From Aquatica leii (Eukaryota > Arthropoda > Insecta > Coleoptera > Lampyridae): DNA of 64,000 nucleotides. The stretch lies in contig CM069436.1 in assembly GCA_035610365.1 (NCBI GenBank), forward strand, positions 11,770,937-11,834,936. Direction: 5' to 3'. Numbering within the stretch: the stretch's first letter is position 1; each line of letters begins with the position of its first letter. The translations under genes and the position numbers were made by a program. A model generated the notes under the pieces. The model was not told the origin of the DNA and searched no databases. It saw only the letters and a program-made list of their open reading frames with translations. Below are positions 48,285-60,500 of this stretch, piece by piece.

Positions 48285-50200
48285 CCTGATAAAATTAAGA
48301 CAGTCCCGGATTGGCAAATACCAAGGGATAAACACGAACTTTGGATTGTGAACGTATCATTGTAGATTCGTGCTAGGATTTGCCAACATTGCAACACCGC
48401 TGACAAGACCGAACAAGGAAGCGATTTTACTTGAAATAACGACTGTAACAAAGCCTGTCAAAGCGTTTTTCAGTTACGATACCGATATTGAGCTATCCTC
48501 AAGCGGAAGTAGTTTGTGTTGGACACTGATGCTAGCAACCTCGCAATAAGAGGTAAAATTCCTTAAATCCAGAATGGAGAAGAGGAGGTGATTGGATACT
48601 GTAGTAAAGTTCCGTCAAAGCCTGGGAGGAATTATTGTGTAACAAGAAGAGAACTGTTAGCTGTTGTCAATTCCACACTTCTACAAATACTTATATAGAC
48701 TGAAATTTCTTTTGCGGACTGATCATGCCGCTGTAAAATAGTTTCTTCAATTTCAAAACCAAGAAGTGTAAGCTGCAAAATAGATTGAACAATTGCAAAA
48801 GTACGATTTTAATACAAAACATTTTGCTAGTACTAGTCACAAAGCAAACGTCTTATCTAGACGAGCATGCCTGGTTAACAGTGGTTATTGTTCTCGACTA
48901 AAAGAGAAAACCAGCATGCTTCGCAAAACAACGGCAATTGACGATAATTGACAACTAGCTAAACTACGTCGAGACCAAGAGAGTGATCCGGAACTACAGT
49001 TGATAATAAATTACAAAAGGAATTAACAAAAACCAACTTAGGAAGAAATCAGCGCATAAAGTAGAACGGTGAAAGCATATTGAGCACAGTGAGACTCCTT
49101 GAAATTAAAAATGGTCTGAAGGAATACCTGGAGAGCCGAGAAACCAAGTGTTAGAAGTATTGCAGCATTTGCATGACAGAATTTCTAGAGGACATTTTGA
49201 TGTAAAGAAGACGCTTAAAAAGATCAGAAAAATGATCTATTGGGTGAACTGCAAAGAAAGCGTAAAGGCAAAATGCCGCAAATGTAATTTATGCGCATCT
49301 GGAAACGGGCCAATTAGAAAGCGCAAGGCTCCTATGAGATAGTACGTCAAAAGTCTATTCAAAAGGGTAGCAATGGACATCGTACGCCCATTTCCAAAAA
49401 CGGAACAAAGCAACAAGCACATTTTAGAGGCCATAAATTACTTCACCAAATGGACGAAGGCGTACGCGATACCAAATCAAAAAGCTGCTGCGGATGTGTT
49501 GGTGAAAGAATTTTTTTGTCGCTTTGGGGTTCCGTTAGAACTTCATTCAAATCAGGGTTGTAAATTCAAGTCTTAAACGTTTTGTTGAATGTTGGTAATC
49601 AAAAAAACCAGGACTACACCTCGTTATTCTCAATCATATGGCTTGTTGGAACGGATGAATAGAACGATGGGAAAGCATCTCGTTAAAATGGTTTCCAAAC
49701 GCCAACAGAACTGGGACCAATATTTACATCTGTTTCTAATGGCGTATCTATCATGTGTTTACGAGATTACCGAACAAACTCTTCTTCAGTTTAGATGCAA
49801 ACCTGGAAAAGAAGTGGTTGGGAATGACTACGTCAGCAAAATCAAGAAAACAATGCAGTTCATCCACGAAAACTTCCGAAACAACATCCAAATCACCAGT
49901 GACCGAATGAAAGAATAAATGGTGACTTGGTTTGGTTGTACAACCCACCACAAAAACAAGAGTTGTCTCCAATGTGACAGAGACTATAAGAAGGGCCTTA
50001 CGCCATTTTGGCTAAAATAAATGACGTATTCTACTGCTTACGAAAATTACTAAAAGGCAAACCTAAGTTAGTAATAGTAGTAACAAGGAGTGACCACAGA
50101 TGCTATGAGTTTGAACCTGATCTGGGACAGAACGGATCTAAGAAGGGAGCAGTGTTCTGTTTCCGAAAGGGGTCCGAAGGTTAAAGAAAATGAAGAAAAT
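48285..50200 (+). pseudogene. Ty3/gypsy RNase H and integrase, degenerate
   Basis: In order: FVLGFANIATPLTRPNKE (RT end), 'VLDTDAS'-like VLDTDASN (48515), 'QEENC/LLSI', LLRTDHAAVK (RNase H), 'KYDFNTKHFASTSHKANVLS', then integrase: a zinc-binding H-x-R-x-H start with KCRKCNLC (49270-49310), 'VAMDIVRPFPKTEQSNKHIL' with the first Asp, 'FFCRFGVPLELHSNQGCKF' where the second Asp has become Asn, and 'YGLLERMNRTMGKHL' with the Glu. The end 'WLYNPPQKQELSPM' and 'GPYAILAKINDVFYC' is the C-terminal GPY/F-like region. Several stops interrupt it. It follows directly on the Penelope fragment. Confidence 0.8.
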
Positions 50201-50209
50201 TTCTGAAAT

Positions 50210-51600
50210 CGATAAAAAGATAGCTTTCGGGATATAAATAGAACCTGCAACCAACGATGGGATGCATATCTTTAACGTATATTTGCAGGCATATATTGAA
50301 GTCTTTTAGTGCATAGTTATCCGAAGCCTCCTGATCCATCTTAAGTGCTACACGACGCTACGGTTTCCTCTAATTAATTAATTAAATAAAATAATGTAGT
50401 TAAAAAAACATAAAAAACAGACTTTATTAAAAAACATGAATCAAATTTAATGTAAAGTTTTCTATGTGTTTAAAACTATAAAATCATCAAAATATCTTTG
50501 CTTTTCAGAAGATAAAATATTTTCTGTTTCGTAGTCTTGAACTAATCCAATGAAACCTATTTTTTAAATTAGGTCATTATTTTAACTCAAAAATGATTTT
50601 TACGTAATAAATTTGGCATGTTCTAGTTAGTGGTTATCGACCCAAAGTGTTCAAAGACAATTTTTCTGGTTACGTAAAAACAATTCGTTGCATTTTTAAT
50701 TTTTTTTTAAATGAGAATATTATTAATCTTGTTAACTTTCTATAAATAAAATGGAACCAAAATAAACTACACCGACTAAAAATATATTCACTCGGCTGTT
50801 ATTTACTGCAATTAATCTGCAAAATTACGCACGTCAAATTTAACAACTGCAAAAAAGTGTTTTTTATAGAACTTAGTTTGCTGCAATTTCAAATTTTTAG
50901 AAACAATAAATTCATCTTTTGGCAGAGTATAAAAAAATTACAGTATCACTCAATAAAAAGAATTATAGACTGCAAAAAAGTTCATAAAACTTCGTTTGAT
51001 GTTTTAATTATGTGTAAAGTTTTACGAAATCGAAAGTAATTCTATAAATGTTAATACTTAAGAACGTAAAAGTTCAGTTAAAAGGAAGCTACACTAATTG
51101 AACGTATAAGTAGCATACTAAAAGGCAATAACATTTGGTATTTACACGTAATTTTGCCGCCCAAGATTTAAATGATTTCCTTTAAAAAGGTGATTAACTG
51201 CTAATTTTAAAAACCGAAACTATTACATAAAAATATTATACCGCGAATGTTGTCTTGTACGTTCACCTAACATTTGCCAAAAAAATACAATTACATTGTT
51301 CACTTTTACGTAGGTTATACAACTGAATGATTAATCGTATTGTGCATTCAACGATCACTTTTGAATAACAAAACAAATTTCATAATAACAGTCTGCGGTA
51401 AAGCAAAAAAAAAATAAATAAAAACGTACTTGCAGAAAAATATAAAGTCAAGGTCATATATTAGTCACCATGAAACTTGGATTAGTACCAAAATCTAAAA
51501 ACAAAAATGATTTTTTTCTTTCAATGTGCGTTAATTGTTTTGGAAGATAGAACCACGTCCAAATTGTTGAAAAAAAATAGTTATTAAAGTATTAGAGTTT
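50210..51600. other. AT-rich DNA between gypsy remnant and the 765-aa gene
   Basis: This includes the expected 3' flank of the minus-strand gene. No canonical AATAAA was seen just after the stop at 51642. The 60-codon ORF at 50857 has no family features. Confidence 0.3.
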
Positions 51601-51641
51601 AATATATTATTTCAACTACGTGGACGTGTATGATAAGAAAT

Positions 51642-53939
51642 CTAACCGTTATTGTGTCTGCGGTTTGAGGGGCTTGCAGGAGCCGATGAATCAAACCCAG
51701 AATCATTTGAAGACGTACTTGTTCCGGCTTTTGATGTCGCATTGCTGTCCTCTTCCGAACTGTCACTATCGTCTGACGACTCTTCACTATCACTACTTTC
51801 TTCAGAATCACTTTCATTTGCAAAGGGCACAACGGGAGGAGGGTGTCTAGGGCGTGGATAATGTCTATGTCTGATTACTTTAGGAGTTGCAAACCTTTCG
51901 AACGGACATTCATCAAGTTGTTCCGGTTTCTTAAACGGATGCATCCAATCGGACAATCGGTTCGTTGAAAGAGGTACAAATTTAGGTTCAGTTTTTTCTG
52001 TCTTTTCTTCTGGTTTAGCTTCTTCTTTAGGCACTATAAATACTTGCAAATCGGGGTCTTTAGTTGTTGGTTTTGCAACTAAAGATCGCTTTGAAATTAA
52101 TTTTATAGGAGTTTCTTTTTCTAGGTTTTCAACTTCATTATTGGCATCAGGTAAAATTAAAGGTGTATTTTGAGTGACAGTCTGAAGATGTTCCGGTTTC
52201 TTAAAGCTAAATCTAACACTTTCCCTACTTCCTAAAACGTCCCAAAAGTTTATAACTTCTTCTGTTTCAGAGTCTTTAAGCTGAGAATTATCATTAACTG
52301 GAATGTTAGTTTGAGTAATTGCGGGTAAATTCTCGGTACCTTTATCTTCATCGCTTGATGTTTTTTCTAATGATGATTGCGGCGTTTCCTCTTTAATTAC
52401 ATTATTGTTTTGATAAGTAATCTTTTTCTTTTCGATCTCTTCTTCTTTTATATTGTTTAATAAATGTCCTAAGTAAACAGTGTGTTTTTGTTTTACAATT
52501 TTTGTTACAATAGGCGTACTCGGTTTAGGCACGCGCTCCGCTTCAACCATTTCAATTTGGGTTTTTACTAAAATTTGTTTGTTTTTATCTTCTTCAACTT
52601 CTTGTATTGTAAAATTCAGTTTTGGTTTTGAAGGCGGTAGTATAACTAATTTTTCTTCAACTTCAACTTGATCCACCACGACTTTTAAATTAGTTTTCGG
52701 CTCATCCACGTGCACCGTTGCTGTTATCACAGGTTTAGGCTTAACTTTAATTTCTTCCACTTCTACTTGGGATATATCGCGAATAGCATCTTGGTAGGCT
52801 TGTTCGACTTGCGGATCGACAACTGGTTTAATAAAATCGGTTTCGTTTCTGTGAAGTTTCTTTTGGGTGAGTCGTCTTTGCAAAGTACAAACAGGCTCGT
52901 GTTCTTCAGAAATTGAAAGTTCACTAGATTTGGTTTTCATCGCTTTTTTCTTTCTTTTCGTATTTGATTTGCTAAAATTCTCGCTAAGTTTTTCGTCGTT
53001 TGGTAAATCTTTTTGATGTTTCGCACTTTCTTCCATGAGTAATTTATCTAATAATATCACATTTTCATGTAAAATCTCCGCAGAGTTTCTTCTAATCTGC
53101 TTAAGTATGTCTTCGGAAGAATTTAATCGACTTTGTTTTCTTTTAACGTATTCGGGTTGTCCCGGATTTAAATCTTCATTTATTGTGTCTGAAGATATGC
53201 TTTTGCAAATATCGTGAAAACTAGCAGATTTTTCTAATGTAACTTCGGGACAAACAATCTTTTCTTCTGCGTTTATTTCTTGTTTTTCGGGTTCTAATTT
53301 GTCTTTTATTAAGTGTTTTTGAAGTAATCGTTCAGATGTGCTTAATTTTTCAGTTTTTTTCTCTTGTTTCTTTTTATCGTCGATGTCGAGGTTTTCGCGC
53401 CATCGCCTGTTTAACGACGGTTCTGCGTTGTTTTCGTTGTCGGATTTTTTCTTTGAACGTTTATGTATTGTGTGTATACGCACGGTTGCTCGGTCCCTTC
53501 TAATTGGCGATTTTGTTACGAATTCTTGGTTTTCGTTGGAAGTTGTTGATGTTTCAAGTATTTTATCAGGTTTGTCCGTTGGACTAGAAATTTCTGACGT
53601 ACGTTGTAATCGATTAAATTTTCTGTACTTATTGACTGATACGTCGATATCTGCCGTGTTGATAGAAATGGGCCTTGGCATTTTGAATTTTGGCGAAGAA
53701 TGTAACACCAGTTTAGGTGTTGTTATCCTAGACAAAGGTCGCGCGGCAGCATGTGCTTCACTTATCGTTGCCAATAACGGGGTAAAACCCATCCTGATGC
53801 GGGGTAAAGGTTTCGTGTATGTACTAGGAAGTCGCGTGTAATTGGCAGCTATTATTGATGAATGATTTGCATAGGGACCTGTTAAGTAAGGAGCGGAATA
53901 GGAAGAAAGCGAAGGGCTACCGTAATATCCTAAAGGCAT
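51642..53939 (-). CDS. 765-aa disordered Lys/Glu/Ser-rich protein, unrecognised
   Basis: A single uninterrupted ORF from ATG 53939 to TAG 51644-51642, far too long to be chance in AT-rich DNA and not resembling any transposon protein. The N-terminus is Tyr/Ser/Pro-rich (MPLGYYGSPSLSSYSAPYLT), then come Arg/Pro motifs (KPLPRIRMGF) and a long Lys/Glu-rich, probably disordered or helical middle. Near residue 580 is FWDVLGSRESVRFSFKKPEH, and near 665 a second FKKPE (MHPFKKPEQLDECPFERFAT), an internal repeat. A Ser/Asp/Glu run (about 705-735) and a Ser-rich end (SNDSGFDSSAPASPSNRR) follow. No transmembrane segment, signal peptide or zinc finger is seen. It may be complete or the first coding exon of a larger gene; possible donors GTACGT and GTTAGA lie near the end. 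It shares orientation with the kinase gene 27 kb downstream. Confidence 0.75.
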   Translation of the reverse strand: MPLGYYGSPSLSSYSAPYLTGPYANHSSIIAANYTRLPSTYTKPLPRIRMGFTPLLATISEAHAAARPLSRITTPKLVLHSSPKFKMPRPISINTADIDVSVNKYRKFNRLQRTSEISSPTDKPDKILETSTTSNENQEFVTKSPIRRDRATVRIHTIHKRSKKKSDNENNAEPSLNRRWRENLDIDDKKKQEKKTEKLSTSERLLQKHLIKDKLEPEKQEINAEEKIVCPEVTLEKSASFHDICKSISSDTINEDLNPGQPEYVKRKQSRLNSSEDILKQIRRNSAEILHENVILLDKLLMEESAKHQKDLPNDEKLSENFSKSNTKRKKKAMKTKSSELSISEEHEPVCTLQRRLTQKKLHRNETDFIKPVVDPQVEQAYQDAIRDISQVEVEEIKVKPKPVITATVHVDEPKTNLKVVVDQVEVEEKLVILPPSKPKLNFTIQEVEEDKNKQILVKTQIEMVEAERVPKPSTPIVTKIVKQKHTVYLGHLLNNIKEEEIEKKKITYQNNNVIKEETPQSSLEKTSSDEDKGTENLPAITQTNIPVNDNSQLKDSETEEVINFWDVLGSRESVRFSFKKPEHLQTVTQNTPLILPDANNEVENLEKETPIKLISKRSLVAKPTTKDPDLQVFIVPKEEAKPEEKTEKTEPKFVPLSTNRLSDWMHPFKKPEQLDECPFERFATPKVIRHRHYPRPRHPPPVVPFANESDSEESSDSEESSDDSDSSEEDSNATSKAGTSTSSNDSGFDSSAPASPSNRRHNNG

Positions 53940-54066
53940 TGCAATTATTTTAATTTAACACTTACAAATGTTACAAACACTTTTAAAAGTCACGCAATTT
54001 ATATTTTAAAAAATTCATTAACACACTGTATTTTTTATTTATTAAAAAGTGTTTGAATTCGTTTCG

Positions 54067-54138
54067 TTAATACATTTTTTTTAATAACTTCCGTACTTCG
54101 TACAACTCTGGATAGTTACTGGCAGTTTTCAAAATCAT
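54067..54138 (-). CDS. 23-codon upstream ORF before the 765-aa gene
   Basis: The minus strand from ATG 54138 to TAA 54067 encodes MILKTASNYPELYEVRKLLK followed by KMY. It ends 127 bases before the ATG of the long ORF and its composition is protein-like. If within the same transcript it would act as a translational uORF. Alternatively it is the end of a coding exon. Confidence 0.35.
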   Translation of the reverse strand: MILKTASNYPELYEVRKLLKKMY

Positions 54139-54139
54139 T

Positions 54140-55617
54140 GTGCCAAACAATCCTATTTTTACCAAAGCATCGTGACGTTACAACGACGCTCTGATTGAAT
54201 TTTATTGGCTAAACACACCTGTAAGTTTTACGGTAACGCAATAATCAACAAATATTTACCTGCAGTTTTTGTTTATTAAAAAAAATAATTGTCTTATTAC
54301 AATCAACACAAAATTTTTAGTTTTCAGATTTTTTCTAAAATGTAATTAACTTCATGTCAAACAATATTTAATTACATTCAAAAAAAAATTTTGATTAAGT
54401 TTTTATAATCAAATCTTACGTATTGCTCTTAAAATTAATAAAAACAAACATTTAGTTACCTGCGTCATCTTATAAATAACTTTACGTTGTGTACATATAA
54501 ATAGATACGACTATTACACAAGAGATTACAATACTTTCTAATTTAAATTGCGCAAATTAAGACATTTTGATAGGATTATCAAAAACACTGTCAAGTGCAA
54601 TTAATCTAAAATTACGTGTGTTTTATTTTGATTTTCGAAATGAAAATGTTATAACCACCATAAGCTCCACACATGTTAAATTGAATTACTGTAAAGGAAA
54701 CGTAAAAATTTATAAATATAAAGTTATAAAAAAAAACGAGTTATAAATATATTATTAAAATATATAGTATTGATTAAATGACTTTATTAATAAAAAATAT
54801 TAAAACTAAATAAAACCTATCTTTACAAATAGTTTACTTGGTCATATAAATTTTTGTTAATTGTAGGCACTTTGTAAGCAACCAGGTGGGTTATACCAAA
54901 TAACAAAAACCATTTAAAAACTGTATTGGAACTAATAAGATTTCGTTTTAAAACTTCTAAACTATTTAGAAACACAAATATAATCTTTAAAAACCAATTC
55001 TAAAAATGCATTTGTTAACCATCTGCTTTTTTATAATGATTGTTTTCATTAAACATTTTTGATTTTGTGTAGTTAGTGCACAATTCGATTTAAAAAAAAC
55101 AAAACTTGGTTTTACAAATTGAATTTGTTTTTTACCAGACTAAACCGAATCTTGGCGGAAATAAACATAGTTAGTTTCAATCAGAACTTAACTGTTACTG
55201 AACGGTTTCAAAATATGTGAATTTGTTTTGTGCTGACTGGAAATTTTAACAAAAAAGGTTTTTTTAAATTTATGTTATCAGTTTTTATAGGAAACAAGCT
55301 CACTTTTGTCACAGAAACAAGATGGGAAGTAATAAACACTACGATTAACACGCCACACGTGTGTATCTGTCAAAAAAAACAAACTCGTAAGTTTTTTAAC
55401 CGACTCAAAAAGACTAAAAAATAGAAAAAACACAAAACTTTTCGTCTAAAATATAGCTACGCTATAAGAAGAGTTTAAGAGAGAGAGTGAAGAGATCGAA
55501 AAATCATTAGGTTATACTTTATAAAAACCTGCAAACGTAGTGAAAAGGAACAAAAACTGGCTAACAAACTCATAAACAAAAGTATGATTATTTGAGTTGC
55601 AAAATCTTTTGCATTAT
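54140..55617. other. 5' flank of the 765-aa gene, nothing else seen
   Basis: A TGACGTTAC site at about 54173-54181 (CRE-like) lies just upstream of the uORF. The remainder is AT-rich with no recognised feature. Confidence 0.3.
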
Positions 55618-55618
55618 A

Positions 55619-56741
55619 CAGGGTGTCCCACGAGGTACTGTACATACTGAAATGGTATGTTCCTTAGGAAAATTAAAGTAGAAAACGTTCTATAAACATA
55701 GGTCCAATTCGCCATAGTTACACCGATACAAGCGTTCAAAGCTTATAAATACTTGCACATTTTTTGAAAATTATTATTATTGAAAACAGAAAATCAAGCT
55801 ACAAAACAAACATAAAAAAAACAAACAAAAAAATCACATCAAATGCTCAAAATGACCTTCATCGGCGTTAATACAACAACGGCTGCGATCTAAAATGGAC
55901 CGAGTAGCCGCTCGAAGCACCTGCTGGTTGTTCCGTGTTTGTTGACACACATCCAGGATACGCTGTATTAGTTCAGCTCTGGTATTAACTTTTACCTCGT
56001 ATACTAAGCTTTTCACATGACCCTACAGATAGAAGTCCAAAGATGTGAGATCGGGCGATTTCGGTGGCCAAGAATGCGGCCCTCCACGCCCAATCCACCT
56101 ATTGGGATAAGCAACATTTAGATATTCGGTCACATGCCGACTAAAATGTGGAGGAGCTCCATCATGTTGCAGAAACATTTGTTATCTTGTTAGTAAAGGT
56201 ACTTCTTCCAAAAGCGGTAACAATTCATTCCGCAAAAAGTTAGCATATGCTTCTCCTGTCAGACGTTCCTCAAAGAAAAAAGGTCCAAAAAGTTGATCGT
56301 CAATTATGCCACACCATACGTTAACAGAAAATCTGCGCTGAAAGTTAGTTTCTGTTGTGCCATGTGGATTTTGATATGACCACAAATGAGAATTACGTGT
56401 ATTGTTCACTCCATCTCTAGTAAATTGCGCCTCGTTGTTAAATAAAATGAATAGAACTAATTGTGGATTTACCTGTAGCCAGTGGCAGAAATTCAACCGG
56501 GCAGCAAAATCTCCAGGTTTCAGATGCAAGAAAGCAATAAATGACATATTGTTCGGTTTTTGTTTCCCAGTTGACTAAGAATAATTAATTTTCAAAAAAT
56601 GTGTGATCAGTTATAAACTTTTGAACGCTTGTATCTGTGTAACTATGGCAAATTGGACCTATGTTTATAGGACGTTTTCTACTTAAATTGACCTAAGGAA
56701 CATACCATTTTAGTATGTACAGTACCTCGTGGGATACCCTG
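55619..56741 (-). mobile_element. Tc1/mariner-superfamily transposon, copy 2 (internally deleted, both ends present)
   Basis: The ends CAGGGTGTCCCACGAG and the inverse CTCGTGGGATACCCTG are flanked by TA on both sides; the inverted repeats exceed 120 bp. The minus-strand transposase lacks the helix-turn-helix part: MSFIAFLHLKPGDFAARLNF shows the left side of the element fused to the catalytic part (LFNNEAQFTRDG, where copy 1 has FSDEA). The catalytic middle runs to 56182, with a stop after EEVPLLTR, and the C-terminal part is at 55834-56016. The same TAG after DFYL as in copy 1 is present. Confidence 0.85.
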
Positions 56742-56744
56742 TAT

Positions 56745-57550
56745 AAAGCTTTAGGTCTCGATGGGTTATTTACCAATCGTGCTATAACAAGAGTTGAAAT
56801 CTTTGCTTTTACTTCTGTTCAAATTATTTACAGTTGATATAGCTTTGACTTAAATTTCAAATGTTAAGAGCACAAATAAAGCACTAACCTAAAATACTAA
56901 AAATATAAGATGGCTATCTGGAATGTGCAAAATATGTATTCGATCAAATACGTAATACGTAACATAATAACATGAATTGTGTGAACTCAAACAAAACTGG
57001 TTTTATTCATGTTTGAGCTTGAAATTTGGCTTGCAACAAGCCAACAAGCGAACAAGCGTTTTTTTCCTGTCTGAGCTTGCAATGTACGAAACTTTATATA
57101 TTTAAGCGCTGCATCGGTCGCAATTTCATTTGTTGCTTGATGTCCGATCGATAATTAACTTAGCGAAGTGAAAAGGTGCATGGGGTAAAATATATCTGCA
57201 TTTGAAACTTTAGTTTTTTGTAGTTTTACAGACTTTATAGTGATGTGATTTATGTTGTGAATTAAGGTGAGTTCATCTGAAATTTATTTTTTATTTTAGA
57301 TTTATTTAAACATTAAAAGCCAAAAACTTTCATCTCAATAATCCTTTTATATTTGATTATATAAACATCATTGTTAATTGAAATAAAATCTAACAGAATA
57401 ATTTATAATATTACTATTTATAAAAATTTATAAATTTTGAAATAAGTTGAAATAGATATTGTTGAGAAAATACTTTCGAGTTTGAGTTTAAGACATTTCT
57501 ATGTTTCATGAATAATTTGTCAATTTGTTTACTTACGTATTAATTTCTTT
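56745..57550. other. AT-rich DNA, possible hAT 5' untranslated region
   Basis: A potential splice donor AAG|gtgagt near 57265 and an acceptor-like ttttacag/tatacag near 57560 bracket the start of the hAT coding region. No other feature. Confidence 0.3.
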
Positions 57551-57554
57551 ACAG

Positions 57555-60500
57555 TATACAGGATGCCAGAAAAAAAAAATGCGTCTTGATACCAAAATTT
57601 GCTGAATAAAAGAAAAAGAGAAGAAGAACTGAAAAACCATGTAAAAATTACGCATTTTTTTTTAAACCTAAGTCTACTTTGCGAAATATTAATAACAAAA
57701 ATAATACAGATAAATCCCAATATTCTAAAACTGCACTTAAAACAAGTATCAGCAGCATACAATCCATCAACATCTTCAAGTTCCGCTGATAATGAGAAAT
57801 CAACACATTCAAAAATTACCAGAACGGAAAATATGAGTCAACTTTTGAAAGATGTTGCACTATGGTCAAAGAAATTACGTCCTAAAAATATTCAAGAATT
57901 ATTAGAACGTGGCCCTGCTCATTATCAAAACAAAAATGATATTTATCGGAGAGATAGTTCATAGCCGTGGCGTAAGTTTTCCAATAATTACTTCTTTAGA
58001 ATTTTACCAAACAAAAAAAATTGAGCGTTTTTGGTTGTTGTATTCCGAAACAAAAAATTCACTTTACTGCTTCTGTTGCAAAATTTTTAATGACAGAGAT
58101 TTGAAATCTGTTTGCATTAGTGATGAATCTGATTACAATGACTAGCAGCATTTAAGTAAACATTTAAACATTCATGAAAAGAGCAAGTTACATATCGAAA
58201 ATGTTCTAAAATTGCTGGATTTTTCTAACCGTTTAAAAAAAAAGGAAACATTTGATTCTGAAATTCAAAATGAAATAAAGAGAGAAACTAAATACTGGCA
58301 AGCTGTTATAGAAAGAATTTTTTACGTGATTCAGTTTTTAAGTTAACAAAATTTAGCTTTTCGTGGAAGCAGTAATAAATTGTTTGAGAAAAACAATGGT
58401 AACTTTTTATAATGCGTGGAAATGATTTCCAAATTCGATCCTATTATGTCAGAACAAACAAAACGCTTTCAAATAAAAGATCACAAAGCTATCTCGTGGA
58501 TAAAATACAAAATAAAGTAATCCACTTGATCGGTAAAAATATCAAAACCAAAATTTTGGAACTAACTAAGAAAGCAAAATATTATTCCATATTATTAGAC
58601 TACACTCCTGACTCTAGTCACCAAGAACAAATTTTAGTTTGTATAAGATTTGTTAATTTAAAGAGCACAGGAATCAGTATAGAAGAACATTTTTTATTAT
58701 TTTGCCTTATAGATGATGTGTCGGATGAAGGCTTGACAAAATTTTTTTTGTCGGCGTTAGAGAAAGAAGGCTTAAATATCAATGATTTGCGGAGTTAGGG
58801 CTACGACAATATAGCAAATATGCGTGGTAGGCATAATGGTCTACAAAAAAAATTTTAATTTTAATCCGCGAGCTTTCTTTGTACCTTGTTGCAATCGTAC
58901 TCTAAATTTAGTCGTCAATGATGCCGCAAAATCGAATACTTTGAGCATCAATTTTTTTTCTTTAGTTCAAGAACTGTTTGTATCTTTTTCAGCTTCTACT
59001 AAACGCTGGTCAATTCTGAAATCTAATTTATCTAATGTAACAGATTTAACTTTAAAACCGTTATCGGATAGTCGATGGTCTAGTAGAATAGATGCAATAA
59101 CTACTTTAAGTTATCAACTTGGGGAGGTTTATGATGCTCTGTTTGAAACAAGCGAAGGAAACTTTGAAAATAACGTAAAAAATTTGATTGCATCGTTAAC
59201 CAAAAATTTGTGTTGTGGTATAATATTTTAAGCAAAGTTAAGATTGTTAGTAAAATTATTCAAAAACCTAACTTTGATGTTGATCAGTGTTGTATTTAAA
59301 TAATTTCAATAGTTTTTTGAAAGCTTATCGCTCCGATAAAGGTTTTAATAATCTCTTGATTGATGCTAAATAAATAACATCCAGCTTAGACATAGAACCT
59401 AAATTCAAAAAACAAAAAAGTCTAAGACCGCGAAAAATAAAAGAAAAACATTTTGATTATGAATGCGACAATGAACCGATCCACGACGAAACTTTAAAGT
59501 TCAAAGTTGATTATTTTTTTAATGCAACTTAGGTTGTTTAGGTACACGTCAAAGGTGGTCACGTAATATAACCTAACCTCACCGCTACATATCGCTAAGT
59601 TTCGCTTTTTTTTGTTACGGAGTTTGTTTCCTGGAGATTTCTGGTTCAATCTATTCTTGAGAGCAACCGGAACACAATGAGGTTTTTCTATCAGTTACTC
59701 GTAAGCTATTGCGGAGTTAGTTAATTTGGCACCATGGTTTGATTCCGTTTTCTTTAGTTTTCGTCATTAATCTCTTGTGTCGCTTACACTGCGCCTGTCT
59801 GAGAAGAATTTTCTGACACTGGTCATTAGCGTAGCATCCTCCGTGAGCGCGACAATTTGAGTCACCTGAATTGTTCTAGATCATCAGAACTTTAATAATG
59901 TTGACGAGGTAAGGTTTCACATGTTTAAGCTTTAGTGCCTCAGCTATGACGGGCCACGCCAGGGAGTTGAAGGCGTTTACATCTAGCGTGACCAGGACGC
60001 AGAGCTTTCTGGTTCTTTATGTGCCTGCGCGGGTTCTCCTCGCTCATCGGTCTACTGTGTATGGCATTCATATGGATCTGTCACATATAAGCCGTACTGA
60101 CGTTTTGATAGAACCCATGTTTCTAGCTCTCAGTCTAAGTATGAGGTGTTCATAGAGTTTAGTTCATAGAGTTCAGTAAACAAATAGGTCTATATAGGCT
60201 AGTTTCGTTTGGTGCATTTTTACCTTTGTCTAAGAGAACTAGCCTGACTTTTTCACAGTTCCGGAAATGATTGAGTTTTCAGTGTGTGGTTCATGAGGTG
60301 GGTTATCACTTCGTCATTGCTAGTAGCGACCTGCGCCAGAGCTTTATCTGGACCATCAGAACCGCGGCGATTATATCTTCTGTTGCGAATAGAACTGGAG
60401 GGTAAATGATCGGCAGCCTGTCGATTTATGTCGTTGGGTTTTCTAAAAAAAGGTATTTAATAATTAGGTGCAGTTGCTGTTAACTAGGCTGCGTGTACTG

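Noticed and set aside
53338..53841. 167-codon plus-strand ORF
   Set aside because: Shadow of the 765-codon minus-strand gene.
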